Assembly (NCBI GenBank): GCA_035533755.1
Contig: DATLTC010000024.1
Span: 1 to 61,255 of the forward strand
From: Gemmatimonadaceae bacterium
GTDB lineage: Bacteria; Gemmatimonadota; Gemmatimonadetes; Gemmatimonadales; Gemmatimonadaceae
Direction: 5' to 3'
DNA length: 61,255 nucleotides
Both the position numbers and the translations under genes were made by a program. Position 1 is the stretch's first letter. Each line of letters begins with the position of its first letter. The notes beneath the pieces are model-generated. The model searched no databases. It saw only the letters and a program-made list of their open reading frames with translations, and was not told the DNA's origin. Below, piece by piece: positions 15,938-22,803 of the stretch.

Positions 15938-17037
15938 CGTTCTTCGCCGGCCAGATCCGCCTCGAGCGGGTACATGGGCCACACGAACGGGTTCGTGCTC
16001 CGCACCGCCTGCAACCCCTTGTGCGGGTGCCACACCCCATCCGCGTCGCGGTCATCCAGGAACCGGTCGAACAGCTTCGACCAATTGTCGTTCAGCCTGA
16101 GAAACCCGAGCCGCGCCATCAACTCGAGCCAGGAGAGGGCGCTCACGACGTCGGCATCGGCGGCGTTGCGGTGCGGCAGATGGTCGCCCAACACCAGGTG
16201 ATGCTGCGCGGCCACGCGCCGACCCAGCAGCTGCACGATCTCCTGGCGCGGCAGGGGCTGCGTGATGAACGCGTAGATCCGGTCCATCACCTCGGCGTGC
16301 TCGGTGCAGAACAGCGGCATGTGCGCCAGCATGTTGAGCGCGTAGATCGACGGCGGCGCGGCGTCCGGCGCCAGCACGTGCCGGTTGCCCACGCGCATCC
16401 ACGGCTTGGCGGCCAGCGGCGAGCGCAGGAAGGTGTTGATGCGGTCGAGGATCCGCCGCGCCGCGCCGCGCAGCCGCGGATCACCCCCGTAGCCGGCCTG
16501 GGCGAGCGCCGCCGCTGCCGCCTCGCGGAGGATGCCGCGCCCCCGATGCACCATGTCTTCGTCCGGCGCCGCACGGCCGCCGAACTCGTAGAGGAATTCC
16601 GGATCATCGTCCTCGGCCAGCAGCCGGAAGAGCACGCGCCGCGCCTGGAGCAGCGGCGGGGAGTCTTTGTCCCACCCGTACTCCAGCAGGCGCCGCACGG
16701 CGGTGATCGTGCCCACGCCTTCGAAGTGCGTAGCGCGAGCCGAGGGCACGGTGAGCATCGTATGGGACCACGTGCCGTCGGCACTCTGCAGCAACGCCAA
16801 CAGCAGCGCGGGCCGGTACGTATAGGGGAGAGAGCCGGCGCGGTCCTCCGGCGACATATCCGGCTGGGCGACATCGACCAGGGCCCGGTACTTGATCGCG
16901 GCCGAGGCGTGTTCGAGGAGCCACCCCAGCGGGAACCGCACGGGGGGGGCGACCGGAGGGGTAGGCAAGGGCACCGGCAACCCGGAAACGTCGGGTGCCG
17001 GCGGGGACTGGATGCTTGATGTAGGAGGCAGGGTCAC
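15868..17037 (-). CDS. conserved-looking protein of unknown function (all-helical)
   Basis: 389 residues from a GTG at 17037. After a Pro-rich N terminus (residues 10-35), the protein is a string of amphipathic helices. It contains the aromatic-rich segment DRDADGVWHPHKG near residue 340 and NPFVWPMYPLE soon after, which look like a functional surface. The helix-pair pattern recalls alpha/alpha-toroid proteins such as prenyltransferase/squalene-cyclase-like folds, but I cannot confirm this. A run of eight C residues on its coding strand (16942-16949) encodes part of the N-terminal prolines. Coding potential is supported by length and by the downstream hydrolase that overlaps it. Confidence 0.7.
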   Translation of the reverse strand: MTLPPTSSIQSPPAPDVSGLPVPLPTPPVAPPVRFPLGWLLEHASAAIKYRALVDVAQPDMSPEDRAGSLPYTYRPALLLALLQSADGTWSHTMLTVPSARATHFEGVGTITAVRRLLEYGWDKDSPPLLQARRVLFRLLAEDDDPEFLYEFGGRAAPDEDMVHRGRGILREAAAAALAQAGYGGDPRLRGAARRILDRINTFLRSPLAAKPWMRVGNRHVLAPDAAPPSIYALNMLAHMPLFCTEHAEVMDRIYAFITQPLPRQEIVQLLGRRVAAQHHLVLGDHLPHRNAADADVVSALSWLELMARLGFLRLNDNWSKLFDRFLDDRDADGVWHPHKGLQAVRSTNPFVWPMYPLEADLAGEERWTDVTFRLGLIARLAGRSIEVI

Positions 17038-17195
17038 GGCGTCGCTGGAAACGGGTGGTGAGGCGATGTCGTACCGCCCCCAACTGCGGGGCGCGTAAGC
17101 ATAGCCTTTTTCGGGTGATGCGCTAGAGGGGAAACACTAAGTCCCACTCGTGCAATCACTTGTGTGCAGGGATCCCATTCTTTCAGGAGCGTTTC

Positions 17196-17585
17196 ATGCG
17201 GAAGCTGGCAATGGTGGCACTCGCAGTGATGTGCATGGGTGGCAGCGCGTCTGTGGCGTCGGCCCAGGGCGGCATGGGTGGTGGGCGCGGACGTGGTCCG
17301 ATGATCGATCGCTGGATTGCGCAGCCCACGGCCATCACGCTCACGGCCGACCAGCAGAAGAAGTTCGACAGCCTGAAGACCGCGATGACGGGCGAGCAGC
17401 AGAAGGCGCGCGACGACGCGGGTGACGATCGGCAGGCGATGATGGGCAAGATGATGGAAATCAACAAGAAGTACCAGGAGGCCGTGCGTGGGATCCTCAC
17501 GCCGGACCAGCAGAAGACGTTCGACGAGAACGTGGCCGCCATGGGCCGCGGTCGCCGCGGCGGCGGGGGTGGCGGCGGGCGCTAG
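17196..17585 (+). CDS. Spy/CpxP-like periplasmic protein
   Basis: The AGGAG at about 17185-17189, seven bases before ATG 17196, fixes the start and gives 129 residues. The signal peptide is RKLAMVALAVMCMGGSASVA with cleavage near SAQ. The mature helical part has two LTxxQ-type repeats, LTADQQKKFDSL and LTPDQQKTFDEN, the hallmark of the Spy/CpxP/LTXXQ family of periplasmic chaperones and envelope-stress modulators. The ends are Gly/Arg-rich (GRGRRGGGGGGGR at the C terminus), which is unusual. It stands alone behind its own promoter region and ahead of a strong hairpin. Confidence 0.85.
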   Translation: MRKLAMVALAVMCMGGSASVASAQGGMGGGRGRGPMIDRWIAQPTAITLTADQQKKFDSLKTAMTGEQQKARDDAGDDRQAMMGKMMEINKKYQEAVRGILTPDQQKTFDENVAAMGRGRRGGGGGGGR

Positions 17586-17610
17586 TCGCACACGCCACGC
17601 GCGTCGCACA

Positions 17611-17638
17611 GCGGGCCGCTCCGACCGGAGCGGCCCGC
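17611..17638. terminator. 12-bp perfect hairpin after the Spy-like gene
   Basis: Arms GCGGGCCGCTCC and GGAGCGGCCCGC surround a GACC loop, 25 bp after the stop codon. The 3' side has no T-run, so it is terminator-like rather than a textbook intrinsic terminator. Confidence 0.6.
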
Positions 17639-17730
17639 CTGCGTTGGAGGTGGCCGAACGCGCGGCGCCGGGCGATCTTCTCCGGCGATGCCGCCTCCCC
17701 CCACTCGCCCCACCCCGTCACGGGTCCGCC

Positions 17731-18552
17731 ATGCGCGGTGAATTCGTGGACGTCGGTGGCGTGCGACTCTACTACTACGCGGCCGGCACGCGCGGGGCTG
17801 GCGAGCCGGTGGTGCTGATCCACGGATTCCCGGCGTCCGGGCATCTGTGGAACGATGTCGTCCCGCTGCTGCCTCCCGGGCATCGCATCGTCGTGCTCGA
17901 CCTGCTGGGGTACGGCCGGAGTGATCCGCCGGCCGCCGACGATCTGAGCGTGCACGGACACGCCGACCGCGTGCTCGCGCTGCTCGACGCGCTGGGCATT
18001 CGCGATGCGCTGTTGGTGGGCCATGGGCTGGGCGGCGGCATCGCGCAGTCGCTGGCGGTGCGGTTTCCGGCGCGCGTGTCCCGGCTGTGCCTCGTGAATT
18101 CGGTGGCGTTCGACGCCTGGCCCACGCGCACGGCGCGGATGTGGCGGCGACTGCACGCCCTGATCAGCCTGGCGCCGCCGTCGTGGGCGCAGTCCGTGCT
18201 CCGGACCACGCTCCAACGCGGCTATGCGCACGCCGAGCGCGGCGTGCATTCGCTGGAACATTACGCCCGCGCGTTCGCCGGCCCCGACGGCCGGGCCACG
18301 CTCGTGCGGCACCTGCGCGCGATGGACGCCGAGCAGACCATGGCGCTGGCGCCGCGGCTGGGATCGATCGCCGCCCCGACCGCCGTGGTCTGGGGACGCG
18401 GCGATCCGTTCTTCCCGGTGGCGGTGGGCGAGCGGCTGCGCGATGCGATTCCCGGCGCGACCCTGGACGTGTTGGCGAGCGCCGGTCACTTCCTGCCCGA
18501 AGACACGCCGGCCGCGCTGGGTGCGGTGATCAGCGGCCTGCTCGCGCGCTGA
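17731..18552 (+). CDS. alpha/beta-hydrolase-fold protein lacking the catalytic nucleophile
   Basis: 273 residues from ATG 17731. The fold is clear: HGFPASG oxyanion segment, DLLGYGRSD strand, acid in WGRGDPFFP and His in SAGHFLPED. The nucleophile elbow reads VGHGLGGG, so Gly (codon GGG near 18035) sits where Ser, Asp or Cys should be. All else in the active site seems intact. It could be a pseudoenzyme that binds a ligand, or an enzyme using another chemistry such as lyase or cofactor-free reactions known for some fold members. No signal peptide. Converges on the kinase operon. Confidence 0.85.
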   Translation: MRGEFVDVGGVRLYYYAAGTRGAGEPVVLIHGFPASGHLWNDVVPLLPPGHRIVVLDLLGYGRSDPPAADDLSVHGHADRVLALLDALGIRDALLVGHGLGGGIAQSLAVRFPARVSRLCLVNSVAFDAWPTRTARMWRRLHALISLAPPSWAQSVLRTTLQRGYAHAERGVHSLEHYARAFAGPDGRATLVRHLRAMDAEQTMALAPRLGSIAAPTAVVWGRGDPFFPVAVGERLRDAIPGATLDVLASAGHFLPEDTPAALGAVISGLLAR

Positions 18553-18571
18553 TCGGACGCGGCGGGCGCGC

Positions 18572-20524
18572 TCAGAGGTCGCGCACCTCGTCCGCCGCCT
18601 CGAGCACGTGGCCGATCTCCCGCGAGATCGTGCGCGCCTCCTGCGTGGCGCTCGTCACCACGCCGAGCGCGGCATCGATGCCCGCGGATCGCAGCTTGAG
18701 CAGGTCGAGCTTCAAGTTCTGCAGCGCCATGCAGGCGCTCTCGAACTGCGGCAGCAGCCGTCCGCGCCGGGTGAGCAGATCGTGCACCGTGCTGCGCTGG
18801 CGCTCGAGCAGCGCCAGCCGGCGTTCGCCCTCGGCGGTCTGCGTCTCGCGTTTCAGATCGGCGATGCGCTGGTCGAGGGCCCCGAGGTTGGCGCCGGAGG
18901 CGTCGGCATCGAGACTGTGCAGCGTGCTGGCCAGCGCGGCGATGCGGTCGCCGAGCGCGTTCACGGTGGGCTCGATGTCGGGCAGCATCTGCCGCTCGGT
19001 GGGCGTGAGCTTGGCCAGCACTTCGCGGATGACGATGCGATCGCCCATGGCGCGCCGCACCGCGGCGCCGTGGGGACCGGCAAGGACGGCATCGCTCACC
19101 AGGGCCGGCTCGGGCGGCGGCGGCGCCGCCGTCAGCCCGACGGACGCGGGGCGCTGGTGGCGCGCGAGTTGGGCCGGGGAGCCCGCCGGGGGCGGTGTGG
19201 GCTGGGCGCGCGAGAACAGTTGCTTGAGCGTGGCGCCGTCGGCCCACAGGTTGCCCCAGCGGCGCACGACGCCGACGCCGATCGCGAGCGCTGGGAACAG
19301 CCACCACCAGAACTCGGGGGACGTGAGCATGTTGATGCCGAACAGCAGCACGAGCGTGGACATGTTGCCCACGAGTTGCCGGCGGAAGGCGGCGATGCGC
19401 TCGTCGAGCGGCCGCGCGGGATCGTCGTGGCGCAGGTGGCGAAGTTCGCGGCTCCTCTCGCGCCGCTCACGGCGCGAGAGGGGAACGGGGCCGCGGTAGT
19501 CGTCGGCGCGGGCCCTGACTTCGTCCTTCCAGTCACGCCAGGCGTCGCGGCCGTACCCGATGGGCAGCGGCGGCAAGATGAAGCCGGGCGTGGGCTCCGG
19601 CGGCGCGGGGGGCATGGCCGGCGACTGCATGAAGCCGGTGGACGACAGCTGCGCAACGCGCGGGATGGAGGGGGCGGTGGCCGGCGTGTCGGCGCGGATG
19701 GCGTCGCGGAACGCGCCACCGTTGGGCCACCGGGCCGCGGGATCCTTGGCCAGCGCGGTCTCCACCGCGCGCACGATGGGATCCGGCGCGTCGGGCCGCT
19801 GTTCGCGGATCGGCCGCGGCGTCTCGGACACGTGCTTGACGAGCATCGCCGGCGTGTTCGACGCCTTGAACGGCTGCTCGCCGGTGAGCATCTGGTACGC
19901 CACCACGCCCAGCGAGTAGATGTCGCTGCGTCCATCCACGTCGCGTTCGCCCAGGGCCTGCTCGGGCGACATGTAGGCGGGCGTGCCCACGGCGACGCCG
20001 GTCACGGTGAGCCGCGAGTCGCCGGCCGCGGCGCGCGCGATCCCGAAGTCGGTGACCACGGTCCGCCCGCTGGCCCGGTCGAGCATGATGTTGTCGGGCT
20101 TGATGTCGCGGTGCACCACGCCCTTCCTGTGCGCGTAATCCAGGGCGTCGGCCACGTCGCCGATCACGCGCCGCACCTCTTCGAAGCTCGACCGCGGCGC
20201 TTCGTGCAGGTGCTGGGCGAGGGTGATGCCTTCCACCAGCGCCATCACGAAGTACACAACGCCGTCGCGCTCGTCCACCGAGTAGATGGGCACGATGTTC
20301 GGGTGGTTGAGCTGCGCCGCCATCTGTGCCTCGCGCAGGAACCGCGTCTTGACGTCGGCGTTGAACGCGAGGTCGGGCGGCAGCAGCTTGATGGCCACGT
20401 GGCGGTTGAGCCGCAGGTCGAGCGCCCGGTACACGGCCGCCATGCCGCCGCGGCCGATTTCCTCTTCGATCAGATAGTGGTCACCGACCGCCGCGACGAG
20501 CCGATCCTGCAGGTAGTCGCTCAC
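18572..20524 (-). CDS. Ser/Thr protein kinase with 2TM segment and C-terminal coiled coil (second of a tandem pair)
   Basis: 650 residues, GTG start overlapping the stop of the upstream kinase (GTGA). The kinase domain (about 17-275) has the P-loop GRGGMAAVY, Lys46 in VAIKLLPP, HRDIKPDN near 143, DFG in VTDFGIARA and the GTPAYMSPEQ activation segment, so it should be active. A Pro-rich linker leads to two adjacent membrane helices (about 395-435), then about 180 residues of charged helix. Architecture and order match the neighbour, so the pair arose by duplication. The C-terminal part lacks PASTA, TPR or WD repeats, so the sensed signal is unknown. Confidence 0.93.
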   Translation of the reverse strand: MSDYLQDRLVAAVGDHYLIEEEIGRGGMAAVYRALDLRLNRHVAIKLLPPDLAFNADVKTRFLREAQMAAQLNHPNIVPIYSVDERDGVVYFVMALVEGITLAQHLHEAPRSSFEEVRRVIGDVADALDYAHRKGVVHRDIKPDNIMLDRASGRTVVTDFGIARAAAGDSRLTVTGVAVGTPAYMSPEQALGERDVDGRSDIYSLGVVAYQMLTGEQPFKASNTPAMLVKHVSETPRPIREQRPDAPDPIVRAVETALAKDPAARWPNGGAFRDAIRADTPATAPSIPRVAQLSSTGFMQSPAMPPAPPEPTPGFILPPLPIGYGRDAWRDWKDEVRARADDYRGPVPLSRRERRERSRELRHLRHDDPARPLDERIAAFRRQLVGNMSTLVLLFGINMLTSPEFWWWLFPALAIGVGVVRRWGNLWADGATLKQLFSRAQPTPPPAGSPAQLARHQRPASVGLTAAPPPPEPALVSDAVLAGPHGAAVRRAMGDRIVIREVLAKLTPTERQMLPDIEPTVNALGDRIAALASTLHSLDADASGANLGALDQRIADLKRETQTAEGERRLALLERQRSTVHDLLTRRGRLLPQFESACMALQNLKLDLLKLRSAGIDAALGVVTSATQEARTISREIGHVLEAADEVRDL

Positions 20525-22500
20525 CGCTTCTCGACGGTCGAGCGGGCGGCCCCTGGGCGTGCGGTGGCTTGCCCCAGCGCGTCGGCCACATAGACCGCGC
20601 TGTCCACGCTGTCGGCGAGCGACAGCGCGTTCATGGCGAGCGAGGTGATGTGCTGGTGGGTCTGCATGCCGGCGCGCAGCCGCAGCACGTCGAGCTTCAT
20701 GTTGCGCAGGGCCAGGGCGCAGGTTTCCAGGCGGGCGGCCACGGCGGCCCGCTTCTGTTCGAGGTCGGCGATGGCGCGCCGCTGCCGTTTGAGAAAGGCC
20801 AGCCGGTGCACGCGTTCCTCGCTGGCGCGGTGATCGAGCGGATTGGCGGCGCCCTCCAGCCGGACGATCTCCGCTTCGTACGCCGCGATGCCGCCGGGCA
20901 CGGTGTTGTGCTCGACGTCGGCGAGCGTGATCGCCAGTCCCTGCACCTTCTCGTACAGGGCGAGCGCCGAGCGTTCCACATCGGGCACGCGCGCGCGGTC
21001 GGCGGCGGGCATCGACTGGATGAGGCGGAGGATCTCGTCGCGATCGCCGATCGCCTGGCGCACGGTATCGGCGTACGGACCAGCGGCCTGGGCGAGGGTG
21101 CCGTCATTCAGGCGCGGACCGCCGATCGCGCCCGCGTCCGGGGCGCCGGCGGAGCGCCGGGCCAGCCGCCGCTGGCGCCGCGCATCGAGCAGCGCGCGCC
21201 GCTTCTTGGAACTGGCCAGCGCCCGCACGTGCTCCATGAAATCGTCGAACACCTCCATCAGCTCGCGGTCGCGCGGCTGCTGGAACACGTCGCGCCAGTC
21301 GTAGCCGTCGCTCCAGAGCTTGGCGTACTTGAAGGCGAGGACGATGCTCCAGATCACGGTCACGAACGTGAAGCTCGTGCTGGTGAAGATCGACATCACC
21401 ACGATGACGCCGTTCACGTACAGGTACGGCCACACCCGTTTGCGGAACGCCTTCACCTGCGGCGCGTCCCAGCGGCGCAGATCGTCGGCCGTGGGCACAT
21501 AGTTGCCGCCGTCGTATGCGCCGTCGACGGCAGACGGCGGGGTGCCGCCGATGCCCGTGGTCAGGGCCGCCCCGGCGGCGGCCGACGGCAGCCCCACCAC
21601 GCCCGGGGCGAGGCTGGACGTCGGCATGGGGATCACGCCGCCGTCGAGCGCCTTGATCAGGTCGCCGGCCGAGGGGAAGCGGTTGGCCGGGTCCTTCTCG
21701 AGCATCACCATCACGGCGCGCGCGAGGTCGTCGGGCACGTCGGCGCGGCGCTGCGCGATGGGCACCGGCATCTCGGAGATGTGCTTGACCAGCATGGCCG
21801 GCGTGCTGCCCGCGGAGAACGGCGGCTCGCCGGCCAGCATCTGGTAGGCCACGATCCCGAGCGCGTAGATGTCGCTGCGGCCGTCGATCACGCGCTCGCC
21901 CGCCGCCTGTTCGGGGGACATGTACGCCGGCGTCCCGATGGCCATCCCGGTGGCGGTGAGCCGCGAATCGCCGTCGCTCACGGCGCGCGCGATGCCGAAG
22001 TCGGTCACCATCGGGCGGCCGCTGTCGGCGTCGAGGAGGATGTTGTCGGGCTTGATGTCGCGGTGCACGACGCCCCGCTCGTGGGCATAGGCAAGCGCGT
22101 CGGCCACGTCGCGGAGAATGCGCCGCACCTCCTCCACGGGAAGCACGCCGCGGTCGTGCAGCCGCTTGGCCAGATTCTCCCCGCTCACGTAGGCCATCTC
22201 GAAGAAGACGAGGCCCTGCGCCTCGTCCACCGTGTAGATGGGGACGATGTTGGGGTGGTTGAGCTGGGCCGCGGTTTCGGCCTCGCGCAGGAACCGGGTC
22301 TTGATGTCGCTGCGGAAGGCCAGCTCCGGCGGGAGCACCTTGATCGCCACCACGCGCTTGAGCCGCCGGTCGCGCGCGCGGTAGACGATGCCCATGCCAC
22401 CGCGTCCGATCTCGGCGTCCAGCTCGTAGTGCGCACCGAGGGCGCGCTCTACGAGCGCGCGCATCTCGGAGTCCGCAGGCGGGACGACGGGGTCAGACAC
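20521..22500 (-). CDS. Ser/Thr protein kinase with 2TM segment and C-terminal coiled coil (first of a tandem pair)
   Basis: 659 residues from a GTG at 22500. The kinase core (about 25-285) carries GRGGMGIVY, the ATP-binding Lys in VAIKVLPP, HRDIKPDN, TDFGIARAV and GTPAYMSPEQ. A linker rich in Ala/Gly/Pro leads to the double membrane segment around residues 375-412 (YVNGVIVVMSIF and FVTVIWSIVLAFKY). Residues after that form a long helical region with strongly charged heptads. Both termini would face the cytoplasm. A sigma70-like promoter is visible 30-60 bp upstream. Paralogous to the following gene along the whole length. Confidence 0.93.
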   Translation of the reverse strand: MSDPVVPPADSEMRALVERALGAHYELDAEIGRGGMGIVYRARDRRLKRVVAIKVLPPELAFRSDIKTRFLREAETAAQLNHPNIVPIYTVDEAQGLVFFEMAYVSGENLAKRLHDRGVLPVEEVRRILRDVADALAYAHERGVVHRDIKPDNILLDADSGRPMVTDFGIARAVSDGDSRLTATGMAIGTPAYMSPEQAAGERVIDGRSDIYALGIVAYQMLAGEPPFSAGSTPAMLVKHISEMPVPIAQRRADVPDDLARAVMVMLEKDPANRFPSAGDLIKALDGGVIPMPTSSLAPGVVGLPSAAAGAALTTGIGGTPPSAVDGAYDGGNYVPTADDLRRWDAPQVKAFRKRVWPYLYVNGVIVVMSIFTSTSFTFVTVIWSIVLAFKYAKLWSDGYDWRDVFQQPRDRELMEVFDDFMEHVRALASSKKRRALLDARRQRRLARRSAGAPDAGAIGGPRLNDGTLAQAAGPYADTVRQAIGDRDEILRLIQSMPAADRARVPDVERSALALYEKVQGLAITLADVEHNTVPGGIAAYEAEIVRLEGAANPLDHRASEERVHRLAFLKRQRRAIADLEQKRAAVAARLETCALALRNMKLDVLRLRAGMQTHQHITSLAMNALSLADSVDSAVYVADALGQATARPGAARSTVEKR

Positions 22501-22803
22501 TCGGCGAGCTCGTTTTTAGGGCGGAATACGGCATTCTAGCACGACACCAAACTTCTGGAAAGGACGCGCCGGTTCGGCAGTGTCACTACGTCAGACTAGC
22601 GGGCCGAAGTTGCAAATCCCGCCATGGTGTCGTAAGTCGTGCGGGTAGGCGGACGCCTTCGGCGGCAACCGAGCGGGGCTCCGGAGCAACTAAGTATATG
22701 CGTGCTCTCACTTACCTCACAGGTCGAGCCGGCTGGAACGGAGTGTGCATAGCCTCTTGGGCATGGTAGTCGGCAGTCCCTTATTCCGGAGCATGTGACC
22801 CGT
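22501..22803. other. divergent intergenic region between the kinase pair and lon
   Basis: 303 bp that drive transcription both ways. The left end holds the kinase promoter listed separately. Toward lon, a TTGCAA at about 22611 and an AT-rich ACTAAGTATATG at 22689-22700 are possible promoter elements, neither convincing. No CIRCE or other heat-shock operator inverted repeat is visible. No coding potential seen. Confidence 0.6.
22533..22561 (-). promoter_or_regulatory. candidate sigma70-type promoter of the tandem kinase operon
   Basis: On the minus strand, TTTCCA (22561-22556), a 17-bp spacer and TAGAAT (22538-22533) make a reasonable -35/-10 pair (4/6 and 5/6 to consensus), 32 bp before the GTG of the first kinase. 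Confidence 0.45.

Noticed and set aside
18608-22539. Two long open frames antisense to the tandem kinases
   Set aside because: They mirror the kinase codons, are rich in Arg/Gly/His and show no domain; the kinase frame is unambiguous.
22501-22803. CIRCE or other heat-shock operator before lon
   Set aside because: No TTAGCACTC-N9-GAGTGCTAA or similar inverted repeat can be found.
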